From contig JBPCTR010000296.1 of the NCBI GenBank assembly GCA_051011575.1, positions 1-15,438 on the forward strand: a stretch of 15,438 nt of DNA, in the 5' to 3' direction. How positions within the stretch are numbered: the stretch's first letter is position 1; the number at the start of each line of letters is the position of its first letter. The notes below the pieces were generated by a model that was not told the origin of the DNA, searched no databases, and saw only the letters and a program-made list of their open reading frames with translations. Below, one piece after another: positions 7,164 through 14,064 of this stretch. The stretch is from SHLQ01 sp051011575 (lineage in GTDB: Bacteria; Actinomycetota; Acidimicrobiia; Acidimicrobiales; SHLQ01). Made by a program: the position numbers and the translations under genes.

Positions 7164-7592
7164 TCAGAGAATCGAACGGCGGGCGCGGCGACCGGTGAGC
7201 GGTGCGGGCAGGACTCGCATCCACATCTCCTTCTCACCACCCGCCCAGGGGTAGAGGGCCAGCCTCCGAAGCCGAGCGGCGAGCTCTGGTGTTCTCTCCG
7301 GATCGACGAGTTCCAGCAAGCCTCGAGCGATCACACTCCAGCCATCGCGTTCGCGGGGCTCGAGATGGTCGACCTCGAGCACAACTTCGCTTCCCAACGC
7401 TCCGGCAACGGTGCTGTCGACCTCGGAACGAAAGACGATCGCCTCACCGTCCCAGACATAGTTGACCGGATATACATGGATCCGATCGTCGGCTGCGAAC
7501 GCAACCCTCGCGACCTCCTTGGATTCGAGGTATCGGACACACTCCGCGAGTGTGACCACCTCGAGCCCGGTTCGTTCATCGGTGTAGGGCAT
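7164..7592 (-). CDS. Pyridoxamine 5'-phosphate oxidase family flavoprotein
   Basis: A 142-aa split-beta-barrel protein of the PNPOx-like superfamily, which binds FMN or F420. The strand pattern VARVAFAADDRIHVYPVNYVW (28-47) with PVNY at 42-45, IVFRS (52-56), and WSVIARG (85-91) are typical. Many actinobacterial members of this type sit next to universal stress proteins, and some mycobacterial ones belong to the DosR regulon. The ATG at 7592 has a GGAG five bases upstream; the frame upstream of it lacks family character. It is the first gene of the minus-strand run. Box A lies 80 bases before it, so it may share control with USP1. The substrate is unknown. Confidence 0.85.
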   Translation of the reverse strand: MPYTDERTGLEVVTLAECVRYLESKEVARVAFAADDRIHVYPVNYVWDGEAIVFRSEVDSTVAGALGSEVVLEVDHLEPRERDGWSVIARGLLELVDPERTPELAARLRRLALYPWAGGEKEMWMRVLPAPLTGRRARRSIL

Positions 7593-7672
7593 AGCGTCTC
7601 CGTTCGGCTTTCGGCTCCATTCAGCAACCGTCGTGTTGTTCGCATCATGGCCGCGCTCGCTGCACCTCCCTA

Positions 7673-7688
7673 GGGACTTCGGCCCCTG
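7673..7688 (+). promoter_or_regulatory. Box A: DosR-like palindrome before USP1
   Basis: GGGACTTCGGCCCCTG lies in the divergent gap between the PNPOx-like gene and USP1. It matches the DosR/DevR core GGGACTWWAGTCCC at 11 of 14 positions and shares 13 of 16 bases with box B and with box C. It is 88 bases before the USP1 GTG and 80 bases before the PNPOx ATG. A weak -10-like AACGAT (7711-7716) lies 22 bases downstream on the plus strand, and CATGAT lies at similar spacing on the minus strand (7644-7649). Site sharing is seen directly; the regulator is inferred. Confidence 0.65.
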
Positions 7689-7776
7689 TTCGCTCGATGG
7701 ATTGGGGCACAACGATTGAGTTGGAGAACAACCGGGTTCTCCCGAGTCGTCCGTTCAGGACGAGGAGGTGGTGATC

Positions 7777-8256
7777 GTGGCACGAATTCTGGTGGGGCTC
7801 GATGGCTCCGAGACTGCACGCGCAGCGTTTCGCGAGGCGGTTCGTGAAGCAGTCTGGCGCGAATGTGCTGTGCACGCGATCCACGTCGTGCATTACCCGG
7901 TGGTGACCGGGCACGAATTCGGGCACGTCGACTACGAAGCGTTCCAAACGGCCGGCAAGGCAACCCTCACCGACGAATTGGCGGCGCTCGAAAAGGAGTA
8001 CGAGGGCGGAGCGTTCCCCGTCGAGGTCGACTCTGCCGTTCTGATGGGACACACCGGAGTGGAGATGCTGCGACTCGCCGAGCGCGGAATCGGCGCCACG
8101 GCCGATGCTGACGGTGAACCGGTGGACCTCGTCGTGGTGGGCAGTCGGGGACTCGGCGGCTTTCGCGGTCTCCTACTCGGGTCGGTGACCACCTACCTGA
8201 CGCATCACCTCGCCGGACCGCTGCTCATCGTTCCCGATCGCCGCGACGGCGAATGA
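7777..8256 (+). CDS. Universal stress protein, ATP-binding type (USP1)
   Basis: A 159-aa single-domain UspA protein. The N-terminus ARILVGLDGSE (2-12) is canonical. The ATP-binding signature G-x2-G-x9-G-S is intact as GSRGLGGFRGLLLGS (122-136), and the strand LLIVP (149-153) follows. An insertion around 40-60 and a Gly/Ala-rich stretch at 103-114 lengthen it slightly. Several GTGs are in frame; I chose 7777 because the perfect GAGGAGG at 7762-7768 is 8 bases away, whereas 7768 and 7771 are too close. In mycobacteria and streptomycetes such proteins belong to hypoxia/dormancy regulons, and box A lies upstream. Its stop is immediately adjacent to the stop of the convergent USP2. Confidence 0.92.
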   Translation: MARILVGLDGSETARAAFREAVREAVWRECAVHAIHVVHYPVVTGHEFGHVDYEAFQTAGKATLTDELAALEKEYEGGAFPVEVDSAVLMGHTGVEMLRLAERGIGATADADGEPVDLVVVGSRGLGGFRGLLLGSVTTYLTHHLAGPLLIVPDRRDGE

Positions 8257-9048
8257 TCAGACCAGCCTGACGTTCGGGCCGACGGCGAGGACGGGAGTCG
8301 TCGCCTTGGCGATCGAGTCGAACGCCACACTGCCCTCCGCGAGCCAGACCAGCCCCCGTCGGGCGTGCGTCGCCACGGCCAGAATCGCCGTGTTGCTGCG
8401 GTCGACCAGGGAGCTCGAGATGTCGCCCGCCTCGACAGGGGTCGACCGCAACGTCGCCCGAATCGAATCGGGCGGGCCCAAACCCGCCGCTTCGTAGTGA
8501 GACTCATAAACGGTGCCGGCTTCCACGTCGATTCGAACGGTCGACATCGGAACACCGCATGCCCCCGCCATCCACCGGGCGTGCGGAAGAATCGACTTGG
8601 AGTCCGAATCGCTGGAGATCGCCACGACGATATCGGTGACGTGTTCGATGCAGTCGGCGTCGGCGGACGGGCCGACGAGCACGACCGGCGCATCGCTCAC
8701 TTCGAGCAGGGCCGCTGCATGCGACCCGACGTAGTGACCGTGATCGAAGGGATCGGCCGACGTCGTCATGCAGACCAGCCGGCCGGAGCAGTGTGCAACA
8801 AAGCCGTCGGCCACACTCTCGGCCACGATCACCCGGAAGTCGACACCCACATCGGCTCCACGCGTCGCATCCGCAAGCGCTGCGGTGAGCTCGCGTTCCT
8901 CGAAGCTGCGGTCGTCGTCGGGGTCGAGCACCGTGAGGACGTCGATCGTGGTTCCCAACGTTCGTGCAAGCCATATCGCTGTCGGCAACGTGTGGACGAT
9001 GTGCGATGGACGCCGTACCGGCACGACGACAGGAGCCGCTTCAAACAT
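8257..9048 (-). CDS. Tandem universal stress protein with degenerate ATP motifs (USP2)
   Basis: A 263-aa protein with two UspA-like domains (about 5-125 and 135-263). Strands such as APVVVPV (4-10), DAPVVLVGP and TPVLAVGP are clear. The nucleotide motif G-x2-G-x9-G(S/T) is degraded in both halves: TTSA...GS in the first and ATHARRGLVWLAEGS in the second keep only the last Gly-Ser. It may therefore not bind ATP and could act as a signalling or scaffold USP. The ATG at 9048 is preferred over 9072 because GGAGG lies five bases before it and the conserved strand starts right after. Box D lies 58 bases upstream. Confidence 0.85.
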   Translation of the reverse strand: MFEAAPVVVPVRRPSHIVHTLPTAIWLARTLGTTIDVLTVLDPDDDRSFEERELTAALADATRGADVGVDFRVIVAESVADGFVAHCSGRLVCMTTSADPFDHGHYVGSHAAALLEVSDAPVVLVGPSADADCIEHVTDIVVAISSDSDSKSILPHARWMAGACGVPMSTVRIDVEAGTVYESHYEAAGLGPPDSIRATLRSTPVEAGDISSSLVDRSNTAILAVATHARRGLVWLAEGSVAFDSIAKATTPVLAVGPNVRLV

Positions 9049-9106
9049 GTCGTCCTCCAAGCTACCCGCCATCGTCCAATCATCGGGGGCCTGCGCCTGG
9101 CCGCCC

Positions 9107-9122
9107 TAGAGCACGAAGTCCC
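9107..9122 (-). promoter_or_regulatory. Box D: DosR-like site facing USP2
   Basis: Read on the minus strand: GGGACTTCGTGCTCTA. Its first nine bases equal box A, and it matches box A at 12 of 16 and the DosR core at 9 of 14, making it the weakest of the four. It is 58 bases before the USP2 ATG. A -10-like GATGAT (minus strand, 9084-9079) lies 22 bases downstream. Only 8 bases separate it from box B, which faces the other way. Confidence 0.45.
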
Positions 9123-9130
9123 TTGCCGCG

Positions 9131-9146
9131 GGGACCTTCGCCCCTG
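9131..9146 (+). promoter_or_regulatory. Box B: DosR-like site before the hibernation factor gene
   Basis: GGGACCTTCGCCCCTG matches box A at 13 of 16 positions and the DosR core at 11 of 14. It is 74 bases before the chosen ATG of the hibernation factor gene. No convincing -10 is visible at the expected spacing; CCATTT near 9170 is the closest AT-rich patch. Confidence 0.6.
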
Positions 9147-9220
9147 CCCGCCAGCGCACCGGGCCGCGACCATTTGGTGAGACAGCTCGCGATCCGAGCT
9201 CGACAAGATGAGGTGACGTG

Positions 9221-10612
9221 ATGCCCGATGGCCACACTCAATGGATCGATGACCGCAACGACCTCGTGCACATCGTGCGACACGGACGTGAGTTCACGGC
9301 CGCGATCGGTGAGGTCGAATCGAGGGCGAGGGTGCCGGGTGCCCGTGTTCACTTCGACGTCAACCGGAAGGCCGGCCTCGTTCGGGCGAAGAACGTGACG
9401 CTCGCGGCCGGCACTCGGACGAACCGGCGCCATCGTCGCTTCGGTGACCTCACGGGAGCGCGAGCACCAGGGGCCAAAGTAGCCACGACCGCGTCGAGAA
9501 ACCTCGGTGTCGACGTCACGACCCAACCGATGAAGGTGGTGCGTACATGGGTCGAGACGATGACGACAGACGCCATCGATGACGCGCTGTCGCTCTATTC
9601 CCCCGATGCGGTGATCAACACCGAAGACGCTTCACTGCGGGGACGGGCGCAGCTCCATGGATTTCTGACGGCCTACCAATGCCGAGACATCTCCATCGAC
9701 GAGGTCATGATCACCGGGCTCGACCAGTTGGTTCGAGTCGACTGGCCGTCCAGCTCGACCGTTTCGGGCCCGAGCTGGTTCCAGATCGACCATGGCCACA
9801 TCACCGAGCAGTGGGATCGTCTGGATCCGACGGACGATGACGAGATCGACGAGGTCACCCCGATCGAGATCGTGTCGGTGCAACCACTTGGTGCCTCCGA
9901 CGATGCGATGGTGCGCGAACGTTTCGCGAGACTGTGTGGCGCAACGACGGTTGGCGCGAGGAGCGCGCGGATCAAGCTGGACGTCCTCGATCGAACCGGT
10001 CACAAAACAATCAGTGCCACGGCAGCCCTCGACCTCGGCGATCGGCTGGTTCGTGCTCAGGAGACGGGTGAGCGTCTACCCGACGTGATCGACACGCTCT
10101 GCCTGCGCATTCGTCGACAGACTCGCGAGATCGCCGAGCGTCGAGCCGATCGCAATCGTGGGCGAGTCGGTACCCACAACGCGCCCGACACGATCCGGAC
10201 GCGGCAGGCCAGACCACCCCATCTCGACGTCCCGCCCGATGAACGAACGCTGGTCAGGCACAAGACGTACGCACCCACGCCATCGACGATCGAGGAGGCT
10301 GAATTCGATCGGCAGAGCCTCGACTACGACTTCTTCCTCTTCGAAGAGGTGTCAACCGGGAGCGACCACGTGCTCGTGGCCGATGAAGATCTCGAACTCC
10401 GTTCGCTCGATGGCACGACCGCTTTCGACGCGTTGGACCACGTCGATCGGGTCATCGCGACCGCGGCACCGGCGCTCAGTGTCGCCCAGGCGTTGGCTCG
10501 CCTGACCGATGGCCACGAACAGGTGGTCTTCTTCCGCAACTGTCATACCGACCGGGGCAACGTGGTCTATCGGCGGTTCGATGGGCACTACGGCCTCATC
10601 ACGCCTGACTGA
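9221..10612 (+). CDS. Composite ribosome hibernation factor: SnoaL-like + S30AE + twin HPF C-terminal domains (RafH-like)
   Basis: A 463-aa protein. Residues 1-103 are Arg-rich and unassigned. Residues 104-200 look like a SnoaL/NTF2 fold: VRTWVETM, ALSLYSPDAVI, LRGRAQLHGFL, FQIDHGHITEQWD. Residues about 213-310 fit an S30AE (HPF/RaiA) ribosome-binding domain ending LVRAQETGERLPDVIDTLCLR and a basic helix. Residues 343-397 (LVRHKTYAPTPSTIEEA, LDYDFFLFEEVSTG) and 418-462 (LSVAQALARL, VVFFRN, GNVVYRRFDGHYGLITP) are two copies of the HPF C-terminal dimerisation domain, as in mycobacterial RafH. RafH is DosR-controlled and stabilises ribosomes in hypoxia; a similar role is inferred. The ATG at 9221 has GAGGTG five bases upstream; a GTG at 9218 is too close. 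The stop overlaps the exporter start (TGATG). GC-rich third positions support coding throughout. Confidence 0.85.
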   Translation: MPDGHTQWIDDRNDLVHIVRHGREFTAAIGEVESRARVPGARVHFDVNRKAGLVRAKNVTLAAGTRTNRRHRRFGDLTGARAPGAKVATTASRNLGVDVTTQPMKVVRTWVETMTTDAIDDALSLYSPDAVINTEDASLRGRAQLHGFLTAYQCRDISIDEVMITGLDQLVRVDWPSSSTVSGPSWFQIDHGHITEQWDRLDPTDDDEIDEVTPIEIVSVQPLGASDDAMVRERFARLCGATTVGARSARIKLDVLDRTGHKTISATAALDLGDRLVRAQETGERLPDVIDTLCLRIRRQTREIAERRADRNRGRVGTHNAPDTIRTRQARPPHLDVPPDERTLVRHKTYAPTPSTIEEAEFDRQSLDYDFFLFEEVSTGSDHVLVADEDLELRSLDGTTAFDALDHVDRVIATAAPALSVAQALARLTDGHEQVVFFRNCHTDRGNVVYRRFDGHYGLITPD

Positions 10613-11532
10613 TGCTTCTCTGGGTAGCGGCGCTTGTCGCGGGGCTCGCCATCGCCGTGTTCGCGGCCAGACAAGCCTTGGACAGTGCAGTGTCCCTGGC
10701 CCGAAAACTCGGACTGTCTCCGTTCCTGATCGGCATGACCGTGATGGCCATCGGCACCGACCTTCCCGAGATCGCCAACAGCATCACCGCCTCGGCCGCT
10801 GGACACGGTGACCTCAACGTCGGCGACTCGATCGGATCGGTCGTCACCCAGATCACCCTGGTCCTCGGGATCCTGTGTTTCATCGCACCGGTGAAGGCGG
10901 AGCGCCGAACGGTACGCGTCGCTGGCCTGGTCACTGTGCTCGCCGTGATCGTAGGTGCGTTGCTGCTCGGCGACGACGAAGTGAGCCGAGGCGATGGGCT
11001 CGTCCTCATCGCGTTCTGGGCGGTCGGGACCCTCGCTGTTCAGCAGGGTGGCCATATGGTCGGCCAGCGGCAGGAATTACTCTTCGACCGGTCACTACTC
11101 ATCGACGTGCGCGATCTCATCGTGGGTCTGTCCGGAGTCGCCATCGGCGCGATTCTCGTGGTCGAGGCATTCACGCGCGTGGCTGAAGACCTCGGAGTGC
11201 CGGAGTATGCCACCAGCTTCCTCGTGCTCGCCATCGGCACGTCGCTCCCGGAGCTGTTCGTCGACGCTCGCGCGCTGCGTCGAGGAGAGAATGCGCTCGC
11301 GCTCGGCGACATCATCGGCTCGTCGTTCGTCGACGCTACGGTGTCTCTCGGCATCGGCCCCGCACTCTTCCCGATTGCCGTGAGCCCGACGGCAATGCGC
11401 GGCAGCGTCATCGCCGCCATCGTGGTTGCACTCGCTGTGTTGCTACTGCTCACCCGCGAAGAGCACGGCCGAAAGAGCGGCATCATTCTGATCGGACTGT
11501 ACGCAATCGCGTATGCCGTGGTGATCGTCTGA
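10612..11532 (+). CDS. CaCA family Ca2+/cation antiporter (YrbG-like)
   Basis: A 306-aa integral membrane protein of the Na+/Ca2+ exchanger family with about ten spans. The two inverted alpha repeats are clear: alpha-1 IGTDLPE...GDSIGS (47-76) and alpha-2 IGTSLPE...GDIIGS (208-237), with ion-binding Glu53 and Glu214. Both repeats carry Gly-Asp where the family normally has Gly-Asn (GNxxGSN), and the later Asn positions are also changed, so ion preference may differ from classical Na+/Ca2+ exchange. The start codon overlaps the hibernation factor stop by one base, implying translational coupling and shared control from box B. It converges with PEP synthase, leaving 13 bases. Confidence 0.9.
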   Translation: MLLWVAALVAGLAIAVFAARQALDSAVSLARKLGLSPFLIGMTVMAIGTDLPEIANSITASAAGHGDLNVGDSIGSVVTQITLVLGILCFIAPVKAERRTVRVAGLVTVLAVIVGALLLGDDEVSRGDGLVLIAFWAVGTLAVQQGGHMVGQRQELLFDRSLLIDVRDLIVGLSGVAIGAILVVEAFTRVAEDLGVPEYATSFLVLAIGTSLPELFVDARALRRGENALALGDIIGSSFVDATVSLGIGPALFPIAVSPTAMRGSVIAAIVVALAVLLLLTREEHGRKSGIILIGLYAIAYAVVIV

Positions 11533-11545
11533 CGTCGACTCCGGG

Positions 11546-13948
11546 TCAGCTCGCCTGCACGCGGAGTTCCGATTCGGCATCTGCAATCGTGCTGATCGTC
11601 CGGCCGACAGCGTCGGGGGTGACCGAGATCGAGTCGATGCCCCGTTCCACGAGGAATCCTGCGAAATCGACGTGATCGCTCGGTGCCTGGCCACATATTC
11701 CGATCGGTCGACCGGCCTTGTGCGCCTCTTCGATCAGGGTGGAGATTGCCCGCGTTACCGCCGGGTGACGTTCGTCGAACAGGGGTGCAACCGCCTCACA
11801 ATCTCGATCGACGCCCAGTACCAGCTGAGTCAAGTCGTTCGAACCGATCGAGAATCCATCGAAGAGTTCGGCGAACTCGGGGGCACAGAACACGTTGCTC
11901 GGCAATTCGGCCATCACCCAGATCTGCAACCCATCGAGCCCTCGAACCAACCCGAGGCGTCCCAGCTCGTCGAGCACCTCGACTCCCTGCTCGGGCGTCC
12001 GACAGAAAGGCACCATCACGTGGAGGTTTGTGAATCCCATCTCCTCACGGACCCGGCGAATCGCGGCGACCTCGAGTGCGAAACCATCGGCGAAATCGTC
12101 ATGGGCGTAGCGGCTCGCGCCTCGCCATCCAATCATGGGATTCGGTTCCACGGGCTCGAACCCCGATCCGCCCAGCAGTCCGGCGTACTCGTTCGTCTTG
12201 AAGTCACTAAAGCGGAGGAGCACGGGCCGCGGCCAGAACGCGGCGGCGAGAGTACCCACACCTTGAGCGAGCTGGTCGACCAGGAACTCGGTGGGTTCCT
12301 CGTAGCCGGCGGTCCGTGCCTCGACGGCAGCGCGAGTCTTCGACTCGAGCGTGTCGATCCGGGTGAGAGCCAGCGGATGAACACCGACCTGTGATGCGTA
12401 GATGAACTCCATACGTGCCAGACCCACTCCGGCCACGGGGAGCTGCGCGTGGGCGTAGGCGGCTGAGGGATCGCCCAGGTTCACGTTCAGCCTGGTCTGA
12501 ATCGTCGGCAACGTGTCGAGATCGATCGTCTCGATCGTGAACGGCAGGATTCCATCGTAGATTCGACCGACCTCTCCCTCGGCGCAGCTCACCGTCACGT
12601 CGAGGCCATCCGGTAGCGCCTCGTGGACGTCCCCGACGGCGACAATGGCGGGGATACCCAGCTCCCGCGCCACGATCGCAGCATGCGACGTTCGACCGCC
12701 ACGTTCGGTGATCACTGCTGCCGCTTTACGCAGAATCGGCTCCCAGTCAGGATCGGTCGTTTGGGTCACGAGTACGTCGCCGGCCTCGACCAGCCGCATC
12801 TCGGACGGATCGGTCACCCGACGCACCGGTCCGGTGGCGACCCGGCCGCCGATCGCCAGCCCAGTGGCCAGAGGCTCGCCGGTTCCCTCGAAGTGAAAGA
12901 CCTCCGCGACCCGCGAGGTGTTCTGGCTGTGCACGGTCTCGGGACGAGCTTGCACGATGAACATCTCGCCGGTTCGACCGTCCTTGGCCCACTCGATGTC
13001 CATCGGCGTCGGTATGCCACGAATCGCGCTGTAGTGGTCCTCGATCTCGATTGCCCATCGAGCGAGTTGCATGGCCTCCACGTCGCTGATCGAGAAGCGG
13101 TTGCGAATCGATGGAGGTGTCGGATCGTTGGTGATGCGATGGCCCCGGGCGTCGTAGCTCATCGTCTGCTCCTTGTCGCCCAGCTGACGCGACACGAGCG
13201 GCGAGAAGCCGGCGAGCAGTCGTTCCTTGTGAACCACGAAGCTGTCGGGAACCACCCGGCCCTGGACGATGTTCTCGCCGAGGCCCCAGGTCGATGTGAC
13301 GTACACGACGTCGCGAAATCCCGAGTCCGTATCGAGTGTGAAGATCACACCGCTACTCGCGCGGTCGGCGCGCACCATGCGTTGGATACACGCGGACAGG
13401 GCGATGGCCTCGTCGTCAATTCCCATGTCGAGGCGATAGCTGACTGCGCGAGTGGTGTACAGACTGGCGAAACAGCGCAGGATCGCGTCCTGAACGTCGG
13501 CGAGCCCATGAACCATGAGGTACGTCTCCTGCTGTCCCGCGAAAGACGCCTCGGGGAGGTCTTCGGCGGTGGCGCTGGATCGAACCGCAACATCGACGAG
13601 GTCGACTCCGGCCTCCTCGGAAAGCGTCAAGTACGCCGCATCGACCTCGGCCCGGAGCTCTACAGGAAGGCGCCCGCCGAGAATTGCGGTGCGGATGCGT
13701 TTGGCGCGTTCGTGGAGATCGTCCACGTCGTCGCGGTCGAGTAGCGACAGCTCGTCGTCGATGACCCCCTGGAGATCGTTCTCCCGGATGAACTCGCGGT
13801 ACGCGTCGGCCGTCGTCGCAAAGCCGTTGGGCACCTGGACGCCGACGCGCGAAAGCTTGCGGTACATCTCGCCCAGCGAGGCGTTTTTCCCACCCACGTC
13901 CTCGACCGCGTCGATCCCAAACTCAGAAAACCATTTCACTCGTGTCAT
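11546..13948 (-). CDS. ppsA: Phosphoenolpyruvate synthase (pyruvate, water dikinase)
   Basis: An 800-aa enzyme (E. coli PpsA is 792) converting pyruvate and ATP to PEP, AMP and phosphate. The ATP-grasp N-terminal half has GGKNASLGEM (19-28) and VRSSATAEDLPEASFAGQQ (122-140). The swivelling phosphohistidine domain has GGRTSHAAIVARELGIPA with the catalytic His at 422. The PEP/pyruvate barrel shows GWRGASRY, ELPSNVF, GSNDLTQLVLGVDRD and the active-site Cys752 in GICGQAPSD. All key residues are present. The ATG at 13948 fits the family start (MTRVKWFSEFGIDAV); the frame's extension to 14176 overlaps the divergent gene and is not protein-like. Box C lies 36 bases upstream. It would support gluconeogenesis or carbon redistribution during non-growth. 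Confidence 0.95.
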   Translation of the reverse strand: MTRVKWFSEFGIDAVEDVGGKNASLGEMYRKLSRVGVQVPNGFATTADAYREFIRENDLQGVIDDELSLLDRDDVDDLHERAKRIRTAILGGRLPVELRAEVDAAYLTLSEEAGVDLVDVAVRSSATAEDLPEASFAGQQETYLMVHGLADVQDAILRCFASLYTTRAVSYRLDMGIDDEAIALSACIQRMVRADRASSGVIFTLDTDSGFRDVVYVTSTWGLGENIVQGRVVPDSFVVHKERLLAGFSPLVSRQLGDKEQTMSYDARGHRITNDPTPPSIRNRFSISDVEAMQLARWAIEIEDHYSAIRGIPTPMDIEWAKDGRTGEMFIVQARPETVHSQNTSRVAEVFHFEGTGEPLATGLAIGGRVATGPVRRVTDPSEMRLVEAGDVLVTQTTDPDWEPILRKAAAVITERGGRTSHAAIVARELGIPAIVAVGDVHEALPDGLDVTVSCAEGEVGRIYDGILPFTIETIDLDTLPTIQTRLNVNLGDPSAAYAHAQLPVAGVGLARMEFIYASQVGVHPLALTRIDTLESKTRAAVEARTAGYEEPTEFLVDQLAQGVGTLAAAFWPRPVLLRFSDFKTNEYAGLLGGSGFEPVEPNPMIGWRGASRYAHDDFADGFALEVAAIRRVREEMGFTNLHVMVPFCRTPEQGVEVLDELGRLGLVRGLDGLQIWVMAELPSNVFCAPEFAELFDGFSIGSNDLTQLVLGVDRDCEAVAPLFDERHPAVTRAISTLIEEAHKAGRPIGICGQAPSDHVDFAGFLVERGIDSISVTPDAVGRTISTIADAESELRVQAS

Positions 13949-13984
13949 GGCTCCATCTTCCGCGTCGAATTGCCTGGGCGAACA

Positions 13985-14000
13985 GGGACCTAGGCCTCTG
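13985..14000 (+). promoter_or_regulatory. Box C: DosR-like palindrome between ppsA and the surface protein gene
   Basis: GGGACCTAGGCCTCTG is centred on the palindrome CCTAGG. Taken as 18 bases from 13983, it matches its own reverse complement at 14 of 18 positions. It agrees with boxes A and B at 13 of 16 each and with the DosR core at 10 of 14. It is 64 bases before the surface protein ATG, with a -10-like TACGTT at 14022-14027 (21 bases downstream), and 36 bases before the ppsA ATG on the other strand. It may serve one or both genes. Confidence 0.6.
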
Positions 14001-14064
14001 CCTGAACGGGCGTCAGCTCCGTACGTTGCAGTGAGAGGGCGACGCAATTTCAAGGAGACGGGAC

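Noticed and set aside
9080..9526. A minus-strand frame opposite the N-terminus of the hibernation factor
   Set aside because: Considered because the N-terminus is unassigned. Its translation is Arg/Gly/Pro-rich, has no good ribosome site or motif, and crosses boxes B and D, so the plus-strand reading is better.
12623..13744. A 373-codon plus-strand frame
   Set aside because: Antisense to the strongly conserved ATP-grasp half of PEP synthase; no recognisable motif.
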